DNA from: Paracyclopina nana
Taxonomy: Eukaryota > Arthropoda > Copepoda > Cyclopoida > Cyclopettidae
NCBI GenBank assembly: GCA_019096065.1
Contig: JAGUCH010000008.1
Location: forward strand, 5,771,001 to 5,835,000
DNA: 64,000 nucleotides
Reading direction: 5' to 3'
In this document: piece after piece, positions 24,693 through 37,400 of the stretch
Layout: each line of letters begins with the position of its first letter
Numbering within the stretch: the first letter of the stretch is position 1
Notes under the pieces: model-generated
The model's database searches: none
Told to the model about the DNA's origin: nothing
Seen by the model: the letters and a program-made list of their open reading frames with translations, nothing else
Position numbers and translations under genes: made by a program

Positions 24693-27600
24693 ATGTCTCA
24701 AAATAGCTCCATTAATTCATTAATTAAGGGCAATCACACACTTGAAACCCTTTTAATACTCTTGCATTGTTTCCTGAGACTTGATATCTTCCAGTGCATG
24801 AGTGAAGAGTTCATTATTTGCACCCTGTTGAGCATGTTGATATTTGAGGCTTTTGAATGCATACTCCTTTCACTGACGAATAAATGCAATCTAATTCAGT
24901 CTGGATACAACTGCACAACAATGAAGTCAAATCTTCATGTTAAGGTTTTCTTCAATTTGCAAGAAGATTTGCTAGACAGACTCAGAACAGATGATAATCA
25001 GCATTTCTTAAGTGATATCTTTGAGTTGACAATATTGGCTGGTGATAAACTTTTGACCGTTGGGAAAAAAAGTGCTGAAAACCTTAGCTCTATTGATGTC
25101 CAAAAGTTGCTCCAAAAGTTGGTCAAGTGTGACACATCAATAACATTTTTCCGCTGCTCAGGACCTGATAGGGACATTCCATCCAAGGTAAGAAAAAATG
25201 GCTAGTTGTTAGGACTACTCTGTTCAGCTCCTTTTCTGGTCTTGAAGTGCCCAAGGTGCAATAGAGGCTGTGGAGTGGAGGCAGCCATTGCAGTAGAGGC
25301 CCTCGTAGTGGTAGAGGCCCTCGTAGTGGTAGAGGCCACCATTGTGGTAGAGGCCACCATTGTGGTAGAGGCCACCATTGTGGTAGAGGCCACCATTGTG
25401 GTAGAGGCCGCCGTTGCGGTAGAGGCCGCCGTTGCGTTAGAGGCCACCTTTGTGGTAGAGGCCGCCATTGTGGTAGAGGCCGCCGTTGCGGTAGAGGCCG
25501 CCGTTGCGGTAGAGGCCGCCGTTGCGGTAGAGGCCGCCGTTGCGGTAGAGGCCGCCGTTGCGGTAGAGGCCGCCGTTGCGGTAGAGGCCGCCGTTGCGGT
25601 AGAGGCCGCCGTTGCGGTAGAGGCCGCCGTTGCGGTAGAGGCCGCCGTTGCGGTAGAGGCCGCCGTTGCGGTAGAGGCCGCCGTTGCGGTAGAGGCCGCC
25701 GTTGCGGTAGAGGCCGCCGTTGCGGTAGAGGCCGCCGTTGCGGTAGAGGCCGCCGTTGCAATACACTTCCTGTGCAACCTGCTAATACTGCGCTTTTGGA
25801 TTGCTGAGCCACTTGCCGCACTTAAGCTGAGCTACCTGATAGAAAAATATTGTTCATCTTGTCTTTGACTTTTTTTTAAACCATTTTGAAACCACCAGTC
25901 CCGGAGGAATATCAAGAACCCTATAGTCGTGTTGCTTTTTTAATGTTACGAGATAAGTAACGTTCTGGCGAGCAGCACTTTTGGCATTTTTGGCGCGGTT
26001 TCGGCCCAATGTGCGCAACCTTGTCAAGTGGCACTTTTTCATTGAGTTTCAAGCTTTCATCCATGGCAAAAATACTGGTGGACTTATGAAAAAATAAGTT
26101 CACAGCTATTAAAAGCTTATATCATGGAAATGCTGCATTCTACATAGCACAAGGAAGGCTGTGCTATTGTGGTCATTCTATTGATACGTTGGCTCTTGGA
26201 CTTGAAGTGATTTGCTTTCTAGAATTTCTTTAACAGTAAATTGCTCCGTTTGCACTGAGCAGAGACAAACTTCGAAATGAAAGTGATCTTAGAGGTTTGC
26301 ACTAGTAATAAAAGTTGTAGAGGTGCTCAACGTGAATTCATGGGTGCAAAAAGGAGTCAGCTCTGACGCTCCGTTGCCGAGATATTGCGCATCAAAGTAT
26401 ACTACAATAATTGTCATGATTTTTTATGTTTCATCCCCATTTGAGCTTACTTAATTGATGCAATTTTTCAATTTCAGCTGCCTGCTCCAATTCACTATGG
26501 CTTTTGCCATAAGTGCAATGATGATAGGTCATTTCATCTGCTTGAGACAGACTGTTCAAGGAAGAACTTTTTCCGACACACACGTGGAATCCATGAGCCC
26601 AAAAAGAGTGTCCAATGTCAGACCTGTGGAAAAACTTTCTCTCGAAGCTACAATTTGGACAGCCACTACTGCTTCAGAGCTTCCAAGTCCTCAGCAGAGT
26701 TCCAAACCTACAGTCAGAAAAGTCCAAATTCAAAGCTTGTGGAATTGTTGCATCAGTTCACTCCATTGCAACTGTTTGAGCTCCTATCAGAGGAGAAAGT
26801 GTCAATCCCAGGCATTTTTCCTGCCATCAGTCCCTCCCTCCAGGATAGAGCACTTAACTTTGAGGCATATGGTACCACAAAGTCTAGGAGCTTCTACAAG
26901 AAAGTGCTGGCTGAAAAGTGCAAGTCAGGCAGAGAAAATGCTATCAAGGTGCCCAAAAACATCAAAGTTGTTGATGACGGTAGAAAGGAGGTTTTTAGGC
27001 TTTCTGAAGAAGTGCTGAGTCCACGCAGCAAGTGCTTCAAAATCATTGACATTGATGACAACTTTTGGAAGGTATCTTTGCTGAATCCTCCTCAAATTGA
27101 TAGCCATCTGAAGGGAAGAAGTGAGCTTGATAGCCTTGTTCATGAGCTTGGGCTTTCTGAATACAAGAAGCATCTCCAGGATGGGAGGCATAAACCACAT
27201 GCTTATCCCAATGCTGAGACAGCTTGGAGGAACAAGTTTATGAATCCTTCATATCTGACTGAGATGGAACTCCAAAAATGTGTTGGCATGAATGCCAAGG
27301 AGTTTTGGACTCTGGTTGAGACCTTGGCTTCAAATGGGCTTTCCAAAAAGCACACCTCTCTGTCAATCCCTGCTACAGTGGTTCTGTTCAGGCTCAAGCT
27401 ACGACACAACCTTTCCAATGATCTGTTGTCAATCCTCTTCCAACTGACCAAGCAAGGTGTCTCTAACACATTTTGGAACTGTGCTTTGGTGCACTATTCC
27501 ACCCTTGTTGATGAGTTTGGATTCTGGTCAAGGCTTGACTTGACAGACTCAGAAAAAGACATTGCCTTTGAGCAGATGATCAAACGGCAGAGTGTTCAGA

Positions 27601-30600
27601 TGAAGTCCATTACCTCTAAGTTTGCTGATCCTCTTGGCAAAGACAGGACTCCTTACCTGGTCATCATTGACTCCACCAAGATACCTTTTCAAAAGAGTTC
27701 TGATATGGAGTTTCAGAAGAGTACCTACAGTGCCAAAAATGCATGTAAGATGATCTTTTGCTTAAATGTGATTTAAGAAGTACATTGATGCTTTTATTTC
27801 AGGCCACTGTGGAACTATCACCAATGTCACAACAGCTGAAGGTCATGTAGTTGCTTTCAGTATGACCAGTGCTAGCATCTCACCTGCACATGGTGACACT
27901 GTTATAATGGGCAAAATAATCAGTGATGAGATCAAGGCTCAACAGGCTGGCTGCAAATTGGACTTGGGCATGATCAACATCCTCAAGGGTACTGAAAAGC
28001 ATTTTGCACTTGTCATTGTGGACAAGGGCTATGATTTTGTGCCCCACAACCTTGATATGAGCAATCTAGTAACTCTGAAGGATTACTGCCTCAAGTCTGG
28101 TGCTGTCTTCATTGCTCCTCTTGGCCCTGACCCTGAAGAAATAATGCAGTTTAACAGTGAGTTACTTTTAGCACCTTCTTATGGCATGTATGTCATTTTT
28201 TTTATTTTTCTCAGGTGCAACCAAAAAGATTGAACCAGTCAGCACGAAAGGGCTGGATGGCCTTGAGAGCAAGATCTTAAACCACAAGTGTTTGGTTGGC
28301 ACTTTGAGAAAAGGTGAATCAACTAGATTTTCAACTTCTGTAACCTAATGTTTCTTTTCTTTCTTTGTAAGGTGTTGAAATGGCTCATGCTGCCATAAAA
28401 CAGGACAAAATATGGACAACTCCTCTTCAATACCACTTTCTTGAACCAATTGGTTCTCCAATGGCCAAAAAGCTTGGGTAAGAACATAAGCTCCATTAGA
28501 AACTGTGAGACATAAACCATTTTTTGCCTAGGCTGAACCAGGAGTATGCTGCTATATCTAAGCTCCAGATCCTATATGGGTGCAGCATTGGAGCATACAA
28601 CCAGAGCCATGCCAAGTTTCATGTGAAATTTGCCAATGAGGAGGAGCAAGAAGAGTTGGCTAATTTGATTGACAAGAGGCTCAATCTCATCAATCCTTTT
28701 GAGTCCAAAGTGAAGTTTCCATTTAAGATTGGTGAGTTAAACAATACATGTACTGATCACACATACAATGCTTGTTTTAGATGGCTTCCCAAGGAAAAAT
28801 GACAAGAACTGGACCACTTTTCCATTGAGTGACCTTGATGCCATGAGAGATCACTTTCCTATCAAAATTCCAGTGCTAGAAGAGAAAGATAAGTCTGCAA
28901 TAATGGACTTAGGTAGGATCAAATGTGCTACAAATTGTCTTTTGAAAAAAATAATATTTTTTCTTAAGCCATGGGCAATTATCGCTGGAAAAGAGCTGGC
29001 TTTTATACTACTTTGGCAAGAAGGGCTGAGCTGGAGGACTGCCTTGGTGACTTTAAAAGCCATGAAGAATTTATTGCAGCTTGTAGGAAGAGACCTCAAA
29101 AATTAGAGATCAAGGCCAGGCTCTTGGAGGAATGCCCAGATGATTGGGACATAGAGGAGTTTGGAGAGTTTCCAAAAGATGGACTGTTGATATTGTACAC
29201 AAGGTTTCCATCTGCCAATAGGAGTTCCAAGGCAAAGCAGTACAGAAAAGAGGTCATGATTGCCTTTGCCAACCAGCCCAACACAAAACTGGACCTCAAG
29301 TCTGGGCTACAGTCCCTCTTTGGCTGGAGATGCTCCAACAAGGTACTTGATTGCACTTATTGTTTATTTGAATCTCACTTCATTGCTTTCCAGGCAAGAG
29401 TCCCTGATGTATGCAGCAGAATGATGGGCCTAGGAGCTCATCCTTTGGCATTTCTGTTACTGCTTTTGTGTCCTTGGTGGGAGAGTCCAATTGTGTGCCC
29501 AATGCCCTTGACTGACACTAGGAAGCCAGACCACCTGCAGCCAAGGCATCCTTTCAATAAGGTGCAAATAACTGTTTATATGTTATGCAAATGCCTAAAC
29601 CTGCTCTTTGAATAAAGGTTTTCCCTGATGGCCAAGGAGATGCAGAAGACTCAGATGAGGATGATGATCCAATGGTTGGAGGGTTCGATGATTATGATGA
29701 TCAAGAATCTGTTATTGAAGGCCTTGACACTACTCAACTAGATGATCTTGACCTTGTCAATGACCCTCCAGAGTCATCTCACTTGGTCCTAGATGATGAG
29801 CCATCCATAGCAGATATATCTGAAGAAGAGCAACCAGATGAAGCTATGGAGGTTGATGAGGAGCCCCTGGACAGCTTCAATTATCAGGCTCAAAGTGAGT
29901 AGCCTTTTACAAGTGTCACTCTAAGGATTGATTTTGACAGTATATTTATATTACAGTTCATGCTGTTGGCAACTTGAGGCTTGTGCAGATCAAGAACAGC
30001 TCCAGCACCTCTTGTTGGCTGGCCTCTGGTGTGGTTAGTTTGCTCTGGGCAATTAGACAGTCAGGCTTGGCAGCAGAGACAACTAGGTGGAGTGATCTGC
30101 CTCAGCCAAGAGATGGCTTTAATGCTGCCATGACAAAATGGATACAAGTTGCCACTAGTGTGACAGTTGAAGACAAGCCTCTTTTGAAACTCTTTGTTGA
30201 AGAGCTCAAAAGAGACCACTCCTACTTGGCTGAGTACAAAGCAGCTGAGGACTTCTTCTTTGCCTTGCTGCCAGATGATGTAAGCCCAGGATGTCTTTTG
30301 GCTGAAGTTGCTCAGCCTGAAATTGTAGAGGTCACCACAAAGTCAGGTTGTGGATGCAAATCATTCACACAGTGTTCTCAACCTACTGTGGTTGGTGTTT
30401 ACTCAATGGAATTCCCAATGAGTACTCTACAGGAGGCAATACAAGACTCATTCTCCCACCAAAGACAGGGAAAATGCAGCAGTTGTGGTCAAGCCTACAC
30501 TGAGAAGCTGAAGAAGGTCTTCAACAATCCCACACCAATCCTTGTAGTTTCCATCAATAGGATCTTGTGGAGTAATGGCCCAAGTCAAAAAGTGGAGGCC

Positions 30601-30819
30601 CCTGTTGACATTGGAGGAATTCTAGCCATACCAACAATGGGGGAGTCTGCTAGCTACCAGCTGGTGTCAGCTATTGAGCACAAAGGCTCTCTGGATTCAG
30701 GGCACTACACTGCTCATGTTCTTGATGACAGCTCATTTTTTGAGGTGGATGGAGGCCATCCCATAAAGATGTCTGCTGGAGTTTCAAAATGCCAAGTGTT
30801 TTTGTATAAAAAACAGTGA
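24693..30819 (+). CDS. Zinc finger - DDE transposase - ubiquitin-specific protease fusion, eleven exons
   Basis: Exons lie at about 24693-25187, 26478-27744, 27803-28156, 28215-28313, 28372-28477, 28532-28731, 28781-28912, 28969-29342, 29394-29561, 29618-29894 and 29957-30819; each join is in frame at GT-AG sites. The product is ~1,445 residues. Exon 2 opens with two zinc fingers (FCHKCN...HTRGIH; CQTCGKTFSRSYNLDSHYC). A DDE core follows: IDSTKIPF with KSTYSAKN, then IVDKGYDF, then GVEMAHAAIKQDK, the order seen in DDE_Tnp_4/ISL2EU-Harbinger-like transposases. After an acidic linker in exon 10, the last exon encodes a USP (C19) domain: Cys box TSCWLAS, a CGC...CSSC zinc site, and the His box GHYTAHV. 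Assignment of exon 1 to this gene is the least certain step. All catalytic residues seem present. It could be an active transposon or a domesticated host gene. Confidence 0.75.
25260..25758 (+). repeat. 18-bp minisatellite in intron 1 of the transposase-protease gene
   Basis: About 27 tandem copies of GTAGAGGCCGCCGTTGCG occur, nearly perfect in the right two thirds and varied (ACCATTGTG) in the left third. The gradient shows the array expanded from the right. Because the unit is a multiple of three, several frames on both strands are open for 109-232 codons; none is likely to be a gene. Confidence 0.95.
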
Positions 30820-30924
30820 TAAACATAATATATTTATTAGCATCATTTAAGATTTCTTAAAAGTTTTAAGATTCTAGTAAAGCAGCTTTTTTAAAATTCA
30901 GTTTAATAGAGGACCAAGGTATCA

Positions 30925-32100
30925 CAGAGCAGCCAGCTGAGGTGAGGGGTGCTTGTGAGGCCGTAGGCGTGGCTCATCAAAAATCCTTGGCCATCAGAAT
31001 TTTAGCTGAGGTCTGGTGAACTAGTCCATGGGTTTGCAGTCACTCCCCCAACACACCCTCTTTTCTTTTGAGGGTCTTTCGTTTCCACTGTACTCCATAG
31101 TACAGGCAGCCGAGGTGAGGGGTGCTTGTGGGGCCGTAGGCGTGGCCCATCAAAAATCCTTGGCCATCAGAATTTTGGCTGAGGTCTGGTGAACTAGTCC
31201 ATGGGTTAGCAGCCACGCCTCGGCCCCTCCCTCGTGTCATATTGAAGGTCTTGCGTTTCCACTGTACTCCATAGTACAGGCAGCCGAGGTGAGGGGTGCT
31301 TGTGGGGCCGTAGGCGTGGCCCATCAAAAATCCTTGGCCATCAGAATTTTGGCTGAGGTCTGGTGAACTAGTCCATGGGTTAGCAGCCACGCCTCGGCCC
31401 TCCCTCGTGTCATATTGAAGGTCTTGCGTTTCCACTGTACTCCATAGTACAGGCAGCCGAGGTGAGGGGTGCTTGTGGGGCCGTAGGCGTGGCCCATCAA
31501 AAATCCTTGGCCATCAGAATTTTGGCTGAGGTCTGGTGAACTAGTCCATGGATTAGCAGCCACGCCTCAGCCCCTCCCTCGTGTCATATTGAAGGTCTTG
31601 CGTTTCCACTGTACTCCATAGTACAGGCAGCCGAGGTGAGGGGTGCTTGTGGGGCCGTAGGCGTGGCCCATCAAAAATCCTTGGCCATCAGAATTTTGGC
31701 TGAGGTCTGGTGAACTAGTCCATGGGTTAGCAGCCACGCCTCGGCCCCTCCCTCGTGTCATATTGAAGGTCTTGCGTTTCCACTGTACTCCATAGTACAG
31801 GCAGCCGAGGTGAGGGGTGCTTGTGGGGCCGTAGGCGTGGCCCATCAAAAATCCTTGGCCATCAGAATTTTGGCTGAGGTCTGGTGAACTAGTCCATGGG
31901 TTAGCAGCCACGCCTCAGCCCCTCCCTCGTGTCATATTGAAGGTCTTGCGTTTCCACTGTACTCCATAGTACAGGCAGCCGAGGTGAGGGGTGCTTGTGA
32001 GGCCGTAGGCGTGGCCCATCAAATATCCTTGGCCTCCACAATGTTGGCTGATGACTGGGTATCATGTCGAAGGGTTTGCAGCCATACCTGGCCACGCCTT
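30925..32100 (-). repeat. 174-bp satellite, about seven copies
   Basis: GGCAGCCGAGGTGAGGGGTG starts copies near 31105, 31278, 31452, 31625, 31800 and 31974; a more diverged first copy starts near 30929. Inner copies are almost identical and outer ones decayed, the usual pattern of unequal exchange. 174 bp is close to a nucleosome repeat. Open frames of up to 131 codons on the minus strand follow from the period being divisible by three. Confidence 0.93.
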
Positions 32101-32299
32101 CATTTTAACACAGAACTGGCGCTGAAAATATCTTTTTTTTTTATATCTCAAGCAAAGAAATAAGGGTAATTTTACCTTTTTCTCTTTGAATTTGGCATCT
32201 AGGCTCCTTTTAGTTCCGGCGCCTTTTTTTTGTGAATTACGGCCCGTTTTCCTCCAGAATTTAGCCAATTTCTCATGGATTGTTTCCATGGCAATCTTC

Positions 32300-32630
32300 C
32301 AAGGCTTTTTTTTGACTGAATGTTGAGGCTGCTTTGACGGCCGAATCCGAGGCTTTTACACTGTGAATGTTGAGGCTGCTTTAACGGCCGAATTCGAGGT
32401 TTTTTGACGGCCGAATCCGAGGTTATTTGACGGCCGAATCCGAGGCTTTTTGACGGCCGAATCCGAGGCTTTTTGACGGCCAAATCCGTGGCTTTCAGAC
32501 TGTGAATGTTGAGGCTGCTTTGACGGCCGAATCCGAGGCTTCTTGTCTAGGAATATGAGGCTGCTTTGATGGCCGAATCCGAGGCTTCTTGTCTAGGAAT
32601 ATGAGGCTGCTTTGACGGCCGAATCTCATT
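32300..32630 (-). repeat. 23-bp satellite array, reverse orientation, third site
   Basis: Around 13 units of GACGGCCGAATCCGAGGCTT and its TGTGAATGTTGAGGCTGCTT variant are present. The array again leads into a copy of the dispersed repeat on its right. Confidence 0.9.
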
Positions 32631-32699
32631 TTAATGGAAGCTCTGGCTTTTTTGCTTAACTTCACTGAACGAGCTCTGAAAATATCCTTTTTTGAATAT

Positions 32700-33251
32700 T
32701 TCAAACAAAGAATTAAGAGTAACTTTACCTTTGTTCACAGGAATCGTGGCCTCTTTTTCACGGGAATCCTGCGCGTTTCCTCGGCAATGCTTGGCTCCTT
32801 TTCCCGGCAGTTAAGCCCGGGTTATGGCCCGAAAATCTCGGGAAATTCGGCCCGGTTTTATCTTAGCTCATTTTTTCCAGTAATTATCACCAAAAAGTCT
32901 CAGACATTTGAGCCTCCAATTCTGCGCAGTGCGCACAAGCCGCACATTGCAGCTGTTGCTGTTTGTTTTTTTTGAGCTTACGTGACGTCACAGTTGGCAA
33001 TTAACGCGCGGCAATTTGACGGAAAAATTAAAACTCCGGGATAAAAAAAAATTCGCGAAATGGCGGATGGCAAGGCGGATAAAAATCCTCAATTTGAGGC
33101 ACTTCCCGGCCACGCAGAGAAAAAATCCTTGGTGTTTTGGCGACCCCATGGGGCCCCTGAAGAGCTGAGCAAAAAAAATCGGGTAGGCCTATAGTCAAAA
33201 AAAGCAATGCCTCATTTGTGTCAAATCATAGTGACTCATTTGCCAGCCCCT
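32700..33251 (+). repeat. Dispersed repeat family, copy C
   Basis: The right part (about 32930-33251) is a close match to the reverse complement of 14515-14800. It includes GTGACGTCAC, GGCAATTTGACGGAAAAATT, GCGAAATGGCGGATGGC, CCATGGGGCCCCTGAAGAGC and CTCATTTGCCAGCCCCTTTT, after which the copies diverge. No open frame or terminal inverted repeat was found, so it may be a non-autonomous element that ends in a satellite. Confidence 0.78.
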
Positions 33252-33454
33252 TTTGTCTAAAAGTGGTTAAAAATATCTGGTTACCCTGCAAATGTTGAGT
33301 TCTTGTCTTGCGTGTGTGGAAACTCGCGTGCGCGCACAATTGACCGCAAGGTTTGACCTGCAACTGAGCTATCTTTTTTAGGGCTATTTTCCAGATAAAA
33401 TCAATCAAATTTCAACATTTAATAGTAATTTAGGGATTCAGAACCATCACGAAG

Positions 33455-33635
33455 CTGACAAAAATGTCAATACTGTCCTGATGACTCGTCCATATAGGGT
33501 TTTTCGCTCAATCGTAGTAAAATTCCAGATCACTCGTGGCTCCGCCACTCGGTGATCTTTCATTTGACTACTCATGAGCGAAAAACCCTGTATGGACTCG
33601 TCATCAGGACAGTATTGTTACATTTTTATGCTGTT
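33455..33635. mobile_element. MITE-like hairpin element
   Basis: Two arms of ~50 bp, CAATACTGTCCTGATGACTC on the left and its near complement on the right, enclose ~58 bp. Arm identity continues through GGGTTTTTCGCTCA. The pair would fold into a long hairpin. Arms extend weakly into the flanks (AAAAATGT). Confidence 0.68.
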
Positions 33636-33639
33636 TTTT

Positions 33640-34406
33640 ATCTGGAGCTGGACACATGCATGTAACAAAAAATGAAGACTATAAAGTGTTGGTAAAATGC
33701 ACAGCAAAATAGCATTTTTCTTAATAAATCTAATAAGAATAAATAAATAAAAATTAAAGACACCTTAAATGATCCAACTGAAATTATTGTGCTGTGAACA
33801 ACAATGACGGACCATATATTTAACAACTGACAGGCAGATCGCGCAGAGCAAAGCTTGGTTGGCTGCAAGGGAGATGGCATTTCAATTTAAAAACGTATAT
33901 TTGAGAGAGAGCTTTGGCCTTTGAGTTGTTCACTTAACAAGCTTGGGCAAAGCAAGAGATCTTATCAAAAATCTAACTAGATCACCTTACTTGACCTTCC
34001 AAAATGTTTATTGTCAATTATTAAAATGGACAACCATGAATGCTATTTATTGGTCTTCCAATTTGACCTCAAATTTGCTTCCATACCCTTTATTTTTTGT
34101 TTAAATAGACAAAAAGTAAAGTATTTTCCAAAACTTCTATTCTTTTATGAGCCTTCTTGAGGCTTTCTTCCAATAGAGCTTTGGGCATTTTTCTGAAACT
34201 TGGTTGTTCTTTCTTGATGGCTCGCCATTTTGTAGGCATGCTCTCACTTTTCTCACCATTTGTTCCAAGTACAGAAAGTATGGCATCAAAACATCTATTC
34301 GGCAGAGAAGTCAATTTCCCATACATGCTTTGAGGAGTCATGTACTCAAAACTACAGTTAAAAATATTTTAAGTACATTATTTTAAATAAGGGAAGTATC
34401 TAAATC
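33640..34406. other. Intergenic spacer downstream of IR copy 2
   Basis: I see no gene. The stretch 34120-34380 resembles the 3' flank of IR copy 1 at 6840-7050: both have GGGCATTTTT, ACTTCTATTYGGCAGAGAAG and related phrases. It is probably the shared 3' UTR or downstream flank carried along when the IR gene duplicated. Confidence 0.5.
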
Positions 34407-37400
34407 TTACAGCAGCCATAAAAGGCAGAAAGAGATGCCACCTAAAAGAATAATAAAAGCTGTGAAACATTGGCTAAAAGCCAATGGCTGACCACTGTAA
34501 TCAGGACAAACTTGAGGCTGGGTTTCATATCTTTTCACACTGACTTTAAACTCTCCATTTTCCTTCAGTTTGTTCATGTGATACCAGAATGCATCAAAGT
34601 AAGGGGATTCTTTTTGTATGCCATAAGCAAATTGCACTGGGAAATATGCAACTGGTACATCCACAATTTTGCAATCAATGTAGTAACTGTATGATCTTGA
34701 GGAGTAGTAATTATCAAAAAGTGCATATCCAGATTGAGATAAAATGTATTCACTCAATTCCTTTTTGACCTAGAATGACAATAAATTATTTTCTAATACA
34801 TAGCACAAAAGTTTTAGAAAATGATAAAAGTATTCATGAAATTATCTTTTTCCTAAAGTAGGTGTCTTACTTTATAATTGAGACATCACTTCAATAGATA
34901 TTTTGCTTAAATATTTTGTCCTTTCATTGATATGATGCAACCTAAGATTGGGTTTTATGGGCTAAATGTTTGTTTTTGCTGAGTTAGATTATGACTTAAT
35001 GAAAGTGAGACTGTGTCATGCTAAAGCAATCATTGGGCCAAAGTACATAAAACGTTACTAATAAGCTAGATGTGAAATCATACTATGGAGTCTACATAAA
35101 CACATACATTAAAGTATGATGTGTCTGCTCTAAGATTACCGGGATGTGTTGGCGCAAAAGCAACTCTCCCAAAAGTGTCATCACTAACCCAACCAGAATT
35201 TTGCCGAAATTATCGGTTAATATTCGGGACCATTTTGATATCAAATTTGATCTTGAATACTTTGCGAATAGGGGTTTAATCCGTGACGGAATTCATTGCT
35301 GAGAAATTGATTATCTCATGAAAAGTAACTGGAATTCAATGTTGATTACTTCGAATTATTTCATATGCTTGGCCACTTTCAGCAGAATATTCAGGAACTT
35401 TTCAGGAACTTTTCAGGAATTGATTTCAGTTAATATTCAAGGACTTGATTTCAGTTATATTCAAGGACCTGTCAAAAATTAATTTTTTGGGGAGCTTTCT
35501 AGCTTTTTGATTAAGCTTTCTCTTTCTTTAGACTATGATGGATTTTAAGTGAAAGAAAGAAAGTTAGAAAAGCTAGAAAGAAAGTTTACCCATGGTGGAT
35601 TCGAACCCATGACCCTCAGATTTGGAATCCAGCGCCTTGCCTCTAGACCACAGATGTCCCACTCTGATTTGGGCTTTTTTTAGCTATAATATTGTGCAGA
35701 ACATACTCTAGATGGAGCTAGCTTTAATTTTTAGAGTACTTGGAAATGTCTTTTAAGTCCAGTTGTCACTGAATAGTTTTTGAACTTGAACTGAAATCAT
35801 TCTTGAAAAGTTATTGACATGAACACTCCTGAATTGTAATTGAATATTCAAGTTTCATTCATTATTGAAAAGCTACTGAACATAATCTCTTGCATAGTTC
35901 TTGAATTGTCAAGAAGCTTTTGTTGCTGAAAAGTTGCTGAAATGAACATTACTGAATAGTTCTTGAAAAATTAAGCATAATATATTGTTGAAAAGTTGAT
36001 GATTGAAAGTTGTTGAATAGTTCTTGAATTATCAAAAAGTATTCATTATTGAAAAGTTGTTGAATTGAACATTACTGAATAGTTCTTGAATAGTCAAGAA
36101 GTATTCATTGTTGAAAAGTTGCTGAAATCAAAGTTTCTGAATAGTCAAGTCATATTCATTATTGAAAAGTTACTGAGCTAAACCTATTGAATAGTTACCG
36201 AGCAGTCAATAGCTTTTCACACTGAGAAATTGTTGAAAAGTTATTGAGCTTAAAGTTCCTGATTTGTTCCCAAGCACTCGAGAAGTTTTCATCAATGAAA
36301 AGCTCCCGAAAAGCTCATTTTGCCAATTCGGGAACTATTCAGGCCCGAATCGGAAACTAAAATTCTGGTTGGGAAAGCATCTCTTGCAAAAGTGTCACTA
36401 ACTCTCACTATAAGAAGCATAGTGTCATTATTGATGGCGCTCATTTTTAAAAAAAGGGCTCTTTTCTAAGTGCATTTAAAAAACAGTTTTATGATAAAAA
36501 ACTTTAAGTAAGTGTTATTTTCCTGCTGTTAATGGTAAATTGGTAAAAACCTGTCAAAATATTTTTCTCACCTTTGGGTAAGAGTCAGCATATGGCTCAA
36601 TGCGTTCTTTGTAGATTCTTTGCAATATTTCGCTACTACTGTACCTAAATGTATCCATGTAAGATGTTCCAGGTTGAACAACCAGCTAAAAAATGAAGTA
36701 CATTTTACTGAAGCTACATCTGACAGAAGATGTCCCCCTTACTTTGACATCGGTTTTTGTCAAGAGTTCTTCCAGAGAATTAAATGGCAACACCATTGTT
36801 CTCACTGCTAAGTAGGATATGACCATTGCTTCCCAATGCCAAAAGACAAGAGTGCCACCCATCATAATAGCAAAGAAAGCAATCCTGTTGTGAATTGTCT
36901 CAGGTGTATGACTCCAAGGTTTTGCAATCAACATGGCCCCACCCACAAAGCAAAAAGACTTGGTCAATGAAAATTCATCATGAGCTGGCTCAGCCCTTCC
37001 AAAATACATAAGTGAAGCTATGACAAAAGGAGTTGTCACAATGAACACAGCCAATACACCCCAAGATGTCCAAGTCAGTGGGTCAAAATAAGCCATCCAA
37101 TTGAGTGAATCTGCAGGATTGACCACAAACAATCTTTGGTGACTTTCAGCAATTGGAACCAAGAAATCTACAGCTTGACTCCTAATTTGAGTTACAGTGA
37201 ATTCCACTGGGGCAATATCTACTTCATCTTCTAATAATTGCCCTAAAAAGACAGCAACATATAATCTTATGTAGTAGTGGTATTTTAAAGGATTTGGTAA
37301 ATTAAAAAGCTAAATTTGTTATGAGGCTACAACATAATGCAATGAAACAATCAAATTCTTTGGAGTGACTTTGACTTTGAAGGAATAATGTTCACTGCAG

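Noticed and set aside
25123..25868. Open frames of 109-232 codons on both strands
   Set aside because: They are produced by the 18-bp minisatellite, which is open in several frames at once; the peptides are six-residue repeats.
31040..32095. Minus-strand open frames of 64-131 codons
   Set aside because: They come from the 174-bp satellite, whose period is divisible by three.
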